DNA from: Ptiloglossa arizonensis
Lineage: Eukaryota > Arthropoda > Insecta > Hymenoptera > Colletidae
Length of the DNA: 64,000 bases
Assembly (NCBI RefSeq): GCF_051014685.1
Contig: NW_027478764.1
Location: forward strand, 124,001-188,000
Reading direction: 5' to 3'
The notes beneath the pieces are model-generated. The model saw nothing but the letters and a program-made list of their open reading frames with translations, made no database searches and was not told the origin of the DNA. The position numbers and the translations under genes are program-made. Below, piece by piece: positions 1-11,060 of the stretch (positions are counted from its first letter, which is position 1; the number at the start of each line of letters is the position of its first letter).

Positions 1-375
1 CTGTTGCATCTGAAAGTAGAAACTCGCCCGATTACATAGGTATGCGTACTTTTCCCCTAGGCCGTTCCAGTTATTCGTTTCGAGCATGAGAAATGCGAAA
101 ATTTTGAGTTTCTCGAGCGTTTCTTACATCCAAACTGCCATATCTCGCGAACGGATTGAACAATCCGCAAAATTTCTGTTGCATCTGAAAGTAGAAACTC
201 GCTCGATTACAACGGTAGGTGTAGTTTTCCCCTAGGCCGTTCTAGTTGTTCGTTTCGAGCATCAGAACTGCGAAAATTTTGAGTTTCTCAAGCGTTTCTT
301 ACTTCCAAACTGCCATATCTCGCGAACGGATTGACCAATCCGCATAATTTCTGTTGCATCTGAAAGTAGAAACTC

Positions 376-392
376 GCCCGATTACAACGGTA
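376..392 (-). promoter_or_regulatory. CENP-B-box-like 17-mer (example; most monomers carry it)
   Basis: Read on the minus strand this is taccgttgtaatcgggc. Compared with the mammalian CENP-B box YTTCGTTGGAAACGGGA it matches 12 of 17 positions, and 7 of the 9 positions usually treated as essential (nTTCGnnnnAnnCGGGn). The two essential mismatches are the TT of TTCG. The central CGTTG-AA-CGGG pattern is kept. It recurs in monomers with cccgattacaacgg. It is weakened in units with aactgtatg, gaccgattacatcgg or cgcaagattac. The resemblance is seen directly. Binding by a CENP-B-like (pogo transposase-derived) protein is inference, and chance similarity is quite possible. Confidence 0.3.
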
Positions 393-399
393 TGCGCAC
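390..399. other. Alternating purine-pyrimidine tract (example)
   Basis: The bases gtatgcgcac alternate purine and pyrimidine perfectly for 10 bp. The other common variant gtatgcgtac alternates for 10 bp as well, and gtatgtgta for 9. Variants gtaggtgtag and gtagatgcag break the alternation. The tract is the most variable part of the monomer and contains the 2-bp deletion that defines the 173-bp units. Alternating tracts are known to favour Z-DNA and slippage. Neither can be shown from sequence alone. Confidence 0.5.
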
Positions 400-447
400 T
401 TTTTCCCTAGGCCGTTCTAGTTATTCGTTCCGAGCATCAGAACTGCG

Positions 448-455
448 AAAATTTT
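448..455. other. A4T4 tract (example; nearly every monomer)
   Basis: The palindromic octamer aaaatttt sits inside gcgaaaattttgag and is almost invariant. A second tract, aaaattt, lies 71 bp downstream at 519-525, although many units have ataattt, aaagttt or aacattt there. A-tracts of this kind narrow the minor groove and bend DNA, so the array offers a bend at a fixed position in each nucleosome-sized unit. Any minor-groove (AT-hook-type) protein binding is inference. Confidence 0.5.
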
Positions 456-501
456 GAGTTTCTAAAGCGTTTCTTATCTCCAAACTGTCATATCTCGCGA
501 A

Positions 502-517
502 CGGATTGATCAATCCG
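502..517. other. Perfect 16-bp palindrome, cggattgatcaatccg
   Basis: Two 7-bp arms, cggattg and caatccg, flank a central at, so this sequence equals its own reverse complement. Nearly every monomer carries this dyad in one of several states: perfect (gatc centre), one central mismatch pair (ggattgaccaatcc), or altered (ggattgaacaatcc, ggatcgaccaatcc, gggttgaccaatcc, gtattgaccaatcc). The perfect form is concentrated in the Z and W monomers of the X/Y/Z blocks. It lies next to TCGCGA. A two-fold symmetric site repeated every 175 bp suits a dimeric DNA-binding protein or cruciform extrusion. Both are inference. Confidence 0.7.
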
Positions 518-3500
518 CAAAATTTCTGTTGCATCTGAAAGTAAAAACTCGCCCGATTACAACGGTATGTGTAGTTTTCCCCTGGGCCGTTCCAGTTATT
601 CGTTTCGAGCATCAGAACTGCGAAAATTTTGAGTTTCTTAAGCGTTTCTTACCTCCAAACTGCCATATCTCGCGAACGGATTGACCAATCCGCAAAATTT
701 CTGTTGCTTCTGAAAGTAAAAACTCGCCCGATTACAACGGTATGTGTAGTTTTCCCCTGGGCCGTTCCAGTTATTCGTTTCGAGCATCAGAAATGCGAAA
801 ATTTTGAGTTTCTCGAGCGTTTCTTACCTCCAAGCTGCCATATCTCGCGAACGGATTGACCAATCCGCGTAATTTCTGTTGCATCCGAAAGTAGAAACTC
901 GCCCGATTACATCGGTATGCGTACTTTTCCCCTAGGCCGTTCTAGTTATTCGTTTCGAGCATCAGAACTGCGAAAATTTTGAGTTTCTCGAGCGTTTCTT
1001 ACCTCCAAACTGCCACATCTCGCGAACGGATTGACCAATCCGCAAAGTTTCTGTTGCATCTGAAAGTAGAAACTCGCCCGATTACAACGGTATGTGTAGT
1101 TTTCCCCTAGGCCGCTCCAGTTATTCGTTTCGAGCATCAGAAGTGCGAAAATTTTGAGTTTCTCGAGCGTTTCTTACCTTCAAACTGCCATATCTCGCGA
1201 ACGTATTGACCAATCCGCATAATTTCTGTTGCATTTGAAAGTAGAAACTCGCTCGATTACAACGGTATGCGCACTTTTCCCCTAGGCCGTTCTAGTTATT
1301 CGTTTCGAGCATCAGAACTGCGAAAATTTTGAGTTTCTCAAGCGTTTCTTACTTCCAAACTGCCATATCTCGCGAACGGATTGACCAATCCGCATAATTT
1401 CTGTTGCATCTGAAAGTAGAAACTCGCCCGATTACAACGGTATGCGCACTTTTTCCCTAGGCCGTTCTAGTTATTCGTTCCGAGCATCAGAACTGCGAAA
1501 ATTTTGAGTTTCTAAAGCGTTTCTTATCTCCAAACTGTCATATCTCGCGAACGGATTGATCAATCCGCAAAATTTCTGTTGCATCTGAAAGTAAAAACTC
1601 GCCCGATTACAACGGTATGTGTAGTTTTCCCCTGGGCCGTTCCAGTTATTCGTTTCGAGCATCAGAACTGCGAAAATTTTGAGTTTCTTAAGCGTTTCTT
1701 ATCTCCAAACTGCCATATCTCGCGAACGGATTGACCAATCCGCAAAATTTCTGTTGCTTCTGAAAGTAAAATCTCGCCCGATTACAACGGTATGTGTAGT
1801 TTTCCCCTGGGCCGTTCCAGTTATTCGTTTCGAGCATCAGAAATGCGAAAATTTTGAGTTTCTCGAGCGTTTCTTACCTCCAAGCTGCCATATCTCGCGA
1901 ACGGATTGACCAATCCGCGTAATTTCTGTTGCATCCGAAAGTAGAAACTCGCCCGATTACATCGGTATGCGTACTTTTCCCCTAGGCCGTTCTAGTTATT
2001 CGTTTCGAGCATCAGAACTGCGAAAATTTTGAGTTTCTCGAGCGTTTCTTACCTCCAAACTGCCACATCTCGCGAACGGATTGACCAATCCGCAAAGTTT
2101 CTGTTGCATCTGAAAGTAGAAACTCGCCCGATTACAACGGTATGTGTAGTTTTCCCCTAGGCCGCTCCAGTTATTCGTTTCGAGCATCAGAAGTGCGAAA
2201 ATTTTGAGTTTCTCGAGCGTTTCTTACCTTCAAACTGCCATATCTCGCGAACGTATTGACCAATCCGCATAATTTCTGTTGCATTTGAAAGTAGAAACTC
2301 GCTCGATTACAACGGTATGCGCACTTTTCCCCTAGGCCGTTCTAGTTATTCGTTTCGAGCATCAGAACTGCGAAAATTTTGAGTTTCTCAAGCGTTTCTT
2401 ATCTCCAAACTGCCATATCTCGCGAACGGATTGACCAATCCGCAAAATTTCTGTTGCATCTGAAAGTAGAAACTCGCCCGATTACAACGGTATGTGTAGT
2501 TTTCCCTCAGGCCGTTCCAGTTATTCGTTTCGAGCATCAGAACTGCGAAAATTTTGAGTTTCTCAAGCGTTTCTTACCTCCAAACTGCCATATCTCGCGA
2601 ACGGATTGAACAATCCGCAAAATTTCTGTTGCATCTGAAAGTAGAAACTCGCCCGATTACAACGGTATGCGTACTTCTCCCCTAGGCCGTTCTAGTCATT
2701 CGTTTCGAGCATCAGAACTGCGAAAATTTTGAGTTTCTCATGCGTTTCTTACTTCCAAACTGCCATATCTCGCGAACGGATTGACCAATCCGCAACATTT
2801 CTGTTGCATCTGAAAGTAGAAACTCGCCCGATTACAACGGTATGTGTAGTTTTCCCCTGGGCCGTTCCAGTTATTCGTTTCGAGCATCAGAAATGCGAAA
2901 ATTTTGAGTTTCTCGAGCGTTTCTTACCTCCAAGCTGCCATATCTCGCGAACGGATTGACCAATCCGCGTAATTTCTGTTGCATCCGAAAGTAGAAACTC
3001 GCCCGATTACATCGGTATGCGTACTTTTCCCCTAGGCCGTTCTAGTTATTCGTTTCGAGCATCAGAACTGCGAAAATTTTGAGTTTCTCGAGCGTTTCTT
3101 ACCTCCAAACTGCCACATCTCGCGAACGGATTGACCAATCCGCAAAGTTTCTGTTGCATCTGAAAGTAGAAACTCGCCCGATTACAACGGTATGTGTAGT
3201 TTTCCCCTAGGCCGCTCCAGTTATTCGTTTCGAGCATCAGAAGTGCGAAAATTTTGAGTTTCTCGAGCGTTTCTTACCTTCAAACTGCCATATCTCGCGA
3301 ACGTATTGACCAATCCGCATAATTTCTGTTGCATTTGAAAGTAGAAACTCGCTCGATTACAACGGTATGCGCACTTTTCCCCTAGGCCGTTCTAGTTATT
3401 CGTTTCGAGCATCAGAACTGCGAAAATTTTGAGTTTCTCAAGCGTTTCTTATCTCCAAACTGCCATATCTCGCGAACGGATTGACCAATCCGCAAAATTT

Positions 3501-3850
3501 CTGTTGCATCTGAAAGTAGAAACTCGCCCGATTACAACGGTATGTGTAGTTTTCCCTCAGGCCGTTCCAGTTATTCGTTTCGAGCATCAGAACTGCGAAA
3601 ATTTTGAGTTTCTCAAGCGTTTCTTACCTCCAAACTGCCATATCTCGCGAACGGATTGAACAATCCGCAAAATTTCTGTTGCATCTGAAAGTAGAAACTC
3701 GCCCGATTACAACGGTATGCGTACTTCTCCCCTAGGCCGTTCTAGTCATTCGTTTCGAGCATCAGAACTGCGAAAATTTTGAGTTTCTCATGCGTTTCTT
3801 ACTTCCAAACTGCCATATCTCGCGAACGGATTGACCAATCCGCAACATTT

Positions 3851-4023
3851 CTGTTGCATCTGAAAGTAGAAACTCGCCCGATTACAACGGTGTGTAGTTT
3901 TCCCCTAGGCCGTTCCAGTTATTCATTTCGAGCATCAGAACTGCGAAAATTTTGAGTTTCATAAGCGTTTCTTACCTCCAAACTGCCATATCTCGCGAAC
4001 GGATTGACCGATCCGCAAAATTT
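3851..4023 (+). repeat. 173-bp monomer variant (first of ten)
   Basis: This unit lacks two bases in the variable tract: acggtgtgtagttttcc replaces acggtatgtgtagttttcc. It is always followed by the substitution cagttattcatttcgagc. The same unit recurs with the tgtgtag motif at about 13501, 17174, 25222, 34845, 44643, 59513, 60736, 62659 and 63882. All ten share the deletion and the linked substitution, so they descend from one event and were spread by block duplication. It is a reliable marker for aligning the larger repeats. Confidence 0.9.
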
Positions 4024-4605
4024 CTGTTGCTTCTGAAAGTAGAAACTCGCCCGATTACAACGGTATGTGTAGTTTTCCCCTAGGCCGTTCCAGTTATTCG
4101 TGTCGAGCATCAGAACTGCGAAAATTTTGAGTTTCTCAAGCGTTTCTTACATCCAAACGGCCATATCTCGCGAACGGATTGACCAATCCGCATAATTTCT
4201 GTTGCATCTGAAAGTATAAACTCGCAAGATTACAACGGTATGCGCACTTTTCCCCTAGGCCGTTCTAGTTATTCGTTTCGAGCATCAGAACTGCGAAAAT
4301 TTTGAGTTTCTCAAGCGTTTCTTACATCCAAACGGCCATATCTCGCGAACAGATTGACCAATCCGCATAATTTCTGTTGCATCTGAAAGTAGAAACTCGC
4401 CCGATTACAACGGTATGCGTACTTCTCCCGTAGGCCGTTCTAGTCATTCGTTTCGAGCATCAGAACTGCGAAAATTTTGAGTTTCTCAAGCGTTTCTTAT
4501 CTCCAAACTGCCATATCTCGCGAACGGATTGATCAATCCGCAAAATTTCTGTTGCATCTGAAAGTAGAAACTCGCCCGATTACAACGGTATGCGTACTTC
4601 TCCCG
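4024..4605 (+). repeat. Linker monomers: tataaactcgcaagatt and aacagattg variants
   Basis: These monomers follow the 173-bp unit and precede the X/Y/Z block. Diagnostic changes are catccaaacggccatatc, a unit with tataaactcgcaagatta, a unit with gcgaacagattgacc, and two units with cttctcccgtagg. The same ordered cassette occurs near 11.0, 13.8, 17.4, 25.5, 32.3, 35.1, 44.9 and 61.0 kb, and as a partial copy at 19.88 kb. The cassette therefore moves as a block, usually together with the 173-bp unit. Confidence 0.8.
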
Positions 4606-7600
4606 TAGGCCGTTCTAGTCATTCGTTTCGAGCATCAGAACTGCGAAAATTTTGAGTTTCTCAAGCGTTTCTTATCTCCAAACTGCCATATCTCGCGAAC
4701 GGATCGACCAATCCGCAAAATTTCTGTTGCATCTGAAAGTAGAAACTCGACCGATTACATCGGTATGCGTACTTTTAACCTAGGCCGTTCCAGTTATTCG
4801 TTTCGTGCATCAGAAATGCGAAAATTTTGAGTTTCTCGATCGTTTCTCACCTCCAAACTGCCATATCTCGCGAACGGATTGACCAATCCGCAAAATTTCT
4901 GTTGCATTTGAAAGTAGAAACTCTCCCGATTACAACGGTATGCGCACTTTTCCCCTGGGCCGTCCTAGTTATTCGTTTCGAGCATCAGAACTGCGAAAAT
5001 TTTGAGTTTCTAAAGCGTTTCTTATCTCCAAACTGTCATATCTCGCGAACGGATTGACCAATCCGCAAAATTTCTGTTGCATTTGAAAGTAGAAACTCTC
5101 CCGATTACAACGGTATGCGCACTTTTCCCCTGGGCCGTCCTAGTTATTCGTTTCGAGCATCAGAACTGCGAAAATTTTGAGTTTCTAAAGCGTGTCTTAT
5201 CTCCAAACTGTCATATCTCGCGAACGGATTGATCAATCCGCAAAATTTCTGTTGCATCTGAAAGTAGAAACTCGCCCGATTACAACTGTATGCGTACTTC
5301 TCCCATAGGCGGTTCTAGTCATTCGTTTCGAGCATCAGAACTGCGAAAATTTTGAGTTTCTCAAGCGTTTCTTATCTCCGAACTGCCATATCTCGCGAAC
5401 GGATTGATCAATCCGCAAAATTTCTGTTGCATTTGAAAGTAGAAACTCTCCCGATTACAACGGTATGCGCACTTTTCCCCTGGGCCGTCCTAGTTATTCG
5501 TTTCGAGCATCAGAACTGCGAAAATTTTGAGTTTCTAAAGCGTTTCTTATCTCCAAACTGTCATATCTCGCGAACGGATTGACCAATCCGCAAAATTTCT
5601 GTTGCATTTGAAAGTAGAAACTCTCCCGATTACAACGGTATGCGCACTTTTCCCCTGGGCCGTCCTAGTTATTCGTTTCGAGCATCAGAACTGCGAAAAT
5701 TTTGAGTTTCTAAAGCGTGTCTTATCTCCAAACTGTCATATCTCGCGAACGGATTGATCAATCCGCAAAATTTCTGTTGCATCTGAAAGTAGAAACTCGC
5801 CCGATTACAACTGTATGCGTACTTCTCCCATAGGCGGTTCTAGTCATTCGTTTCGAGCATCAGAACTGCGAAAATTTTGAGTTTCTCAAGCGTTTCTTAC
5901 CTCCAAACTGCCATATCTCGCGAACGGATTGATCAATCCGCAAAATTTCTGTTGCATTTGAAAGTAGAAACTCTCCCGATTACAACGGTATGCGCACTTT
6001 TCCCCTGGGCCGTCCTAGTTATTCGTTTCGAGCATCAGAACTGCGAAAATTTTGAGTTTCTAAAGCGTTTCTTATCTCCAAACTGTCATATCTCGCGAAC
6101 GGATTGACCAATCCGCAAAATTTCTGTTGCATTTGAAAGTAGAAACTCTCCCGATTACAACGGTATGCGCACTTTTCCCCTGGGCCGTCCTAGTTATTCG
6201 TTTCGAGCATCAGAACTGCGAAAATTTTGAGTTTCTAAAGCGTGTCTTATCTCCAAACTGTAATATCTCGCGAACGGATTGACCAATCCGCAAAATTTCT
6301 GTTGCATTTGAAAGTAGAAACTCTCCCGATTACAACGGTATGCGCACTTTTCCCCTGGGCCGTCCTAGTTATTCGTTTCGAGCATCAGAACTGCGAAAAT
6401 TTTGAGTTTCTAAAGCGTTTCTTACCTCCAAACTGCCATATCTCGCGAACGGATTGACCAATCCGCAAAATTTCTGTTGCATTTGAAAGTAGAAACTCTC
6501 CCGATTACAACGGTATGCGCACTTTTGCCCTGGGCCGTCCTAGTTATTCGTTTCGAGCATCAGAACTGCGAAAATTTTGAGTTTCTAAAGCGTTTCTTAT
6601 CTCCAAACTGTCATATCTCGCGAACGGATTGATCAATCCGCAAAATTTCTGTTGCATTTGAAAGTAGAAACTCTCCCGATTACAACGGTATGCGCACTTT
6701 TCCCCTGGGCCGTCCTAGTTATTCGTTTCGAGCATCAGAACTGCGAAAATTTTGAGTTTCTAAAGCGTGTCTTATCTCCAAACTGTCATATCTCGCGAAC
6801 GGATTGATCAATCCGCAAAATTTCTGTTGCATCTGAAAGTAGAAACTCGCCCGATTACAACTGTATGCGTACTTCTCCCATAGGCGGTTCTAGTCATTCG
6901 TTTCGAGCATCAGAACTGCGAAAATTTTGAGTTTCTCAAGCGTTTCTTATCTCCAAACTGCCATATCTCGCGAACGGATTGATCAATCCGCAAAATTTCT
7001 GTTGCATCTGAAAGTAGAAACTCGCCCGATTACAACGGTATGCGTACTTCTCCCCTAGGCCGTTCTAGTCATTCGTTTCGAGCATCAGAACTGCGAAAAT
7101 TTTGAGTTTCTCAAGCGTTTCTTATCTCCAAACTGCCATATCTCGCGAACGGATTGATCAATCCGCAAAATTTCTGTTGCATTTGAAAGTAGAAACTCTC
7201 CCGATTACAACGGTATGCGCACTTTTCCCCTGGGCCGTCCTAGTTATTCGTTTCGAGCATCAGAACTGCGAAAATTTTGAGTTTCTAAAGCGTGTCTTAT
7301 CTCCAAACTGTCATATCTCGCGAACGGATTGATCAATCCGCAAAATTTCTGTTGCATCTGAAAGTAGAAACTCGCCCGATTACAACTGTATGCGTACTTC
7401 TCCCATAGGCGGTTCTAGTCATTCGTTTCGAGCATCAGAACTGCGAAAATTTTGAGTTTCTCAAGCGTTTCTTATCTCCAAACTGCCATATCTCGCGAAC
7501 GGATTGATCAATCCGCAAAATTTCTGTTGCATCTGAAAGTAGAAACTCGCCCGATTACAACGGTATGCGTACTTCTCCCCTAGGCCGTTCTAGTCATTCG

Positions 7601-10440
7601 TTTCGAGCATCAGAACTGCGAAAATTTTGAGTTTCTCAAGCGTGTCTTATCTCCAAACTGTCATATCTCGCGAACGGATTGATCAATCCGCAAAATTTCT
7701 GTTGCATCTGAAAGTAGAAACTCGCCCGATTACAACTGTATGCGTACTTCTCCCATAGGCGGTTCTAGTCATTCGTTTCGAGCATCAGAACTGCGAAAAT
7801 TTTGAGTTTCTCAAGCGTTTCTTATCTCCAAACTGCCATATCTCGCGAACGGATCGACCAATCCGCAAAATTTCTGTTGCATCTGAAAGTAGAAACTCGA
7901 CCGATTACATCGGTATGCGTACTTTTAACCTAGGCCGTTCCAGTTATTCGTTTCGTGCATCAGAAATGCGAAAATTTTGAGTTTCTCGATCGTTTCTCAC
8001 CTCAAACTGCCATATCTCGCGAACGGATTGACCAATCCGCAAAATTTCTGTTGCATTTGAAAGTAGAAACTCTCCCGATTACAACGGTATGCGCACTTTT
8101 CCCCTGGGCCGTCCTAGTTATTCGTTTCGAGCATCAGAACTGCGAAAATTTTGAGTTTCTAAAGCGTTTCTTATCTCCAAACTGTCATATCTCGCGAACG
8201 GATTGACCAATCCGCAAAATTTCTGTTGCATTTGAAAGTAGAAACTCTCCCGATTACAACGGTATGCGCACTTTTCCCCTGGGCCGTCCTAGTTATTCGT
8301 TTCGAGCATCAGAACTGCGAAAATTTTGAGTTTCTAAAGCGTGTCTTATCTCCAAACTGTCATATCTCGCGAACGGATTGATCAATCCGCAAAATTTCTG
8401 TTGCATCTGAAAGTAGAAACTCGCCCGATTACAACTGTATGCGTACTTCTCCCATAGGCGGTTCTAGTCATTCGTTTCGAGCATCAGAACTGCGAAAATT
8501 TTGAGTTTCTCAAGCGTTTCTTATCTCCGAACTGCCATATCTCGCGAACGGATTGATCAATCCGCAAAATTTCTGTTGCATTTGAAAGTAGAAACTCTCC
8601 CGATTACAACGGTATGCGCACTTTTCCCCTGGGCCGTCCTAGTTATTCGTTTCGAGCATCAGAACTGCGAAAATTTTGAGTTTCTAAAGCGTTTCTTATC
8701 TCCAAACTGTCATATCTCGCGAACGGATTGACCAATCCGCAAAATTTCTGTTGCATTTGAAAGTAGAAACTCTCCCGATTACAACGGTATGCGCACTTTT
8801 CCCCTGGGCCGTCCTAGTTATTCGTTTCGAGCATCAGAACTGCGAAAATTTTGAGTTTCTAAAGCGTGTCTTATCTCCAAACTGTCATATCTCGCGAACG
8901 GATTGATCAATCCGCAAAATTTCTGTTGCATCTGAAAGTAGAAACTCGCCCGATTACAACTGTATGCGTACTTCTCCCATAGGCGGTTCTAGTCATTCGT
9001 TTCGAGCATCAGAACTGCGAAAATTTTGAGTTTCTCAAGCGTTTCTTACCTCCAAACTGCCATATCTCGCGAACGGATTGATCAATCCGCAAAATTTCTG
9101 TTGCATTTGAAAGTAGAAACTCTCCCGATTACAACGGTATGCGCACTTTTCCCCTGGGCCGTCCTAGTTATTCGTTTCGAGCATCAGAACTGCGAAAATT
9201 TTGAGTTTCTAAAGCGTTTCTTATCTCCAAACTGTCATATCTCGCGAACGGATTGACCAATCCGCAAAATTTCTGTTGCATTTGAAAGTAGAAACTCTCC
9301 CGATTACAACGGTATGCGCACTTTTCCCCTGGGCCGTCCTAGTTATTCGTTTCGAGCATCAGAACTGCGAAAATTTTGAGTTTCTAAAGCGTGTCTTATC
9401 TCCAAACTGTAATATCTCGCGAACGGATTGACCAATCCGCAAAATTTCTGTTGCATTTGAAAGTAGAAACTCTCCCGATTACAACGGTATGCGCACTTTT
9501 CCCCTGGGCCGTCCTAGTTATTCGTTTCGAGCATCAGAACTGCGAAAATTTTGAGTTTCTAAAGCGTTTCTTACCTCCAAACTGCCATATCTCGCGAACG
9601 GATTGACCAATCCGCAAAATTTCTGTTGCATTTGAAAGTAGAAACTCTCCCGATTACAACGGTATGCGCACTTTTGCCCTGGGCCGTCCTAGTTATTCGT
9701 TTCGAGCATCAGAACTGCGAAAATTTTGAGTTTCTAAAGCGTTTCTTATCTCCAAACTGTCATATCTCGCGAACGGATTGATCAATCCGCAAAATTTCTG
9801 TTGCATTTGAAAGTAGAAACTCTCCCGATTACAACGGTATGCGCACTTTTCCCCTGGGCCGTCCTAGTTATTCGTTTCGAGCATCAGAACTGCGAAAATT
9901 TTGAGTTTCTAAAGCGTGTCTTATCTCCAAACTGTCATATCTCGCGAACGGATTGATCAATCCGCAAAATTTCTGTTGCATCTGAAAGTAGAAACTCGCC
10001 CGATTACAACTGTATGCGTACTTCTCCCATAGGCGGTTCTAGTCATTCGTTTCGAGCATCAGAACTGCGAAAATTTTGAGTTTCTCAAGCGTTTCTTATC
10101 TCCAAACTGCCATATCTCGCGAACGGATTGATCAATCCGCAAAATTTCTGTTGCATCTGAAAGTAGAAACTCGCCCGATTACAACTGTATGCGTACTTCT
10201 CCCATAGGCGGTTCTAGTCATTCGTTTCGAGCATCAGAACTGCGAAAATTTTGAGTTTCTCAAGCGTTTCTTATCTCCAAACTGCCATATCTCGCGAACG
10301 GATTGATCAATCGGCAAAATTTCTGTTGCATTTGAAAGTAGAAACTCTCCCGATTACAACGGTATGCGCACTTTTCCCCTGGGCCGTCCTAGTTATTCGT
10401 TTCGAGCATCAGAACTGCGAAAATTTTGAGTTTCTAAAGC
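4606..10440 (+). repeat. 18-monomer higher-order repeat (3,150 bp), two copies
   Basis: Bases 4606-7290 recur at 7755-10440. The offset is 3,150, reduced to 3,149 downstream of a 1-bp deletion near 8003. The unit opens with a V monomer (cttttaacctagg, ttcgtgcatcag). It continues with a trimer: X (ctctcccg, ctgggccgtcc, tctaaagcgtttc), Y (as X but tctaaagcgtgtc) and Z (aactgtatgcg, cccataggcgg, tctcaagcg). The trimer gives a 525-bp sub-periodicity seen at about 4827, 5352 and 5877. A Y variant with actgtaatatctcg marks the same place in each copy (about 6260 and 9410). The last 2-3 monomers of the two copies differ. The same pair occurs at about 26.0-31.8 kb. Confidence 0.85.
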
Positions 10441-11060
10441 GTTTCTTATCTCCAAACTGTCATATCTCGCGAACGGATTGACCAATCCGCAAAATTTCTG
10501 TTGCATTTGAAAGTAGAAACTCTCCCGATTACAACGGTATGCGCACTTTTCCCCTGGGCCGTCCTAGTTATTCGTTTCGAGCATCAGAACTGCGAAAATT
10601 TTGAGTTTCTAAAGCGTGTCTTATCTCCAAACTGTCATATCTCGCGAACGGATTGATCAATCCGCAAAATTTCTGTTGCATCTGAAAGTAGAAACTCGCC
10701 CGATTACAACTGTATGCGTACTTCTCCCATAGGCGGTTCTAGTCATTCGTTTCGAGCATCAGAACTGCGAAAATTTTGAGTTTCTCAAGCGTTTCTTATC
10801 TCCAAACTGCCATATCTCGCGAACGGATTGATCAATCCGCAAAATTTCTGTTGCATCTGAAAGTAGAAACTCGCCCGATTACAACGGTATGCGTACTTCT
10901 CCCCTAGGCCGTTCTAGTCATTCGTTTCGAGCATCAGAACTGCGAAAATTTTGAGTTTCTCAAGCGTTTCTTACATCCAAACTGCCATATCTCGCGAACG
11001 GATTGACCAATCCGCATAATTTCTGTTGCATCTGAAAGTATAAACTCGCAAGATTACAAC
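10441..11060 (+). repeat. X/Y/Z/W monomers leading to the linker cassette
   Basis: About 3.5 ordinary monomers: an X or Y unit with tctaaagcgtgtc, a Z unit with cccataggcgg, a W unit with cttctcccctagg, then the start of the tataaactcgcaagatta linker. Base-level content matches about 31.8-32.4 kb. No indels are seen before the patch that begins at about 11.06 kb. Confidence 0.75.

Larger units (their letters stand above)
351..525 (+). repeat. Reference monomer with internal map
   Basis: One typical 175-bp unit used to number the repeat (unit position 1 = base 351). Nearly invariant segments across the window are unit positions 1-8, about 76-106 (ttcgtttcgagcatcag, then the A4T4 core) and about 132-158 (caaactgccatatctcgcg, then aacggattga). 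Most diagnostic variation lies at 41-75 (tatgcgcac, tatgcgtac, taggtgtag or tatgtgtag, followed by variable C-rich and ctag segments) and at 107-131 (tctcaag, tctcgag, tctaaag, tcttaag or tcataag, then acctcc, acatcc, acttcc or atctcc). The unit contains TCGCGA at 495-500, a 16-bp dyad at 502-517 and a CENP-B-box-like 17-mer at 376-392. It has no open frame crossing the whole unit that would be kept in the next unit. Confidence 0.9.
249..3890 (+). repeat. 6-monomer higher-order repeat (1,050 bp)
   Basis: Bases 249-1350 recur at 1299-2400, and 1772-2840 recur at 2822-3890, both with a 1,050-bp offset and only scattered substitutions (for example near 651/1701 and 750/1771). The shared core is about 771-1350, 1821-2400 and 2871-3450. 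Diagnostic units include aaagtaaaaactcg with ctgggccgttcc, gccacatctcgcg with cgcaaagtttc, and gaacgtattgacc. The two overlapping duplications are not the same six monomers, so the block grew by at least two unequal exchanges. The related block at 23.3-25.2 kb has one 1,050-bp unit fewer. Confidence 0.85.

Noticed and set aside
495..500. TCGCGA and CCTAGG palindromes as functional sites
   Set aside because: They are short restriction-site-like palindromes that occur because the monomer repeats. Only the neighbouring 16-bp dyad is long enough to deserve attention.
421..612. Repeated 63-81-codon frames on the minus strand
   Set aside because: They overlap the plus-strand frames in the same repeat units and recur only where the monomer type recurs. 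They have no recognisable domain, signal or membrane segment. They are the complementary shadow of the satellite.
3851..4023. Possible mobile-element insertion near the 173-bp unit
   Set aside because: The change is a 2-bp loss plus linked substitutions. There is no target-site duplication, terminal repeat or added sequence.
4827..5057. Repeated 76-codon frames on the plus strand (first residues after a TTG start read SFSSVSYLQT), found dozens of times
   Set aside because: They begin at TTG inside the A4T4 region, span only 1.3 monomers and end at the same TGA in the dyad. The peptide is conserved only because the DNA is homogenised. 175 is not a multiple of 3, so the frame does not continue. 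No promoter, ribosome-binding or splice context supports expression.
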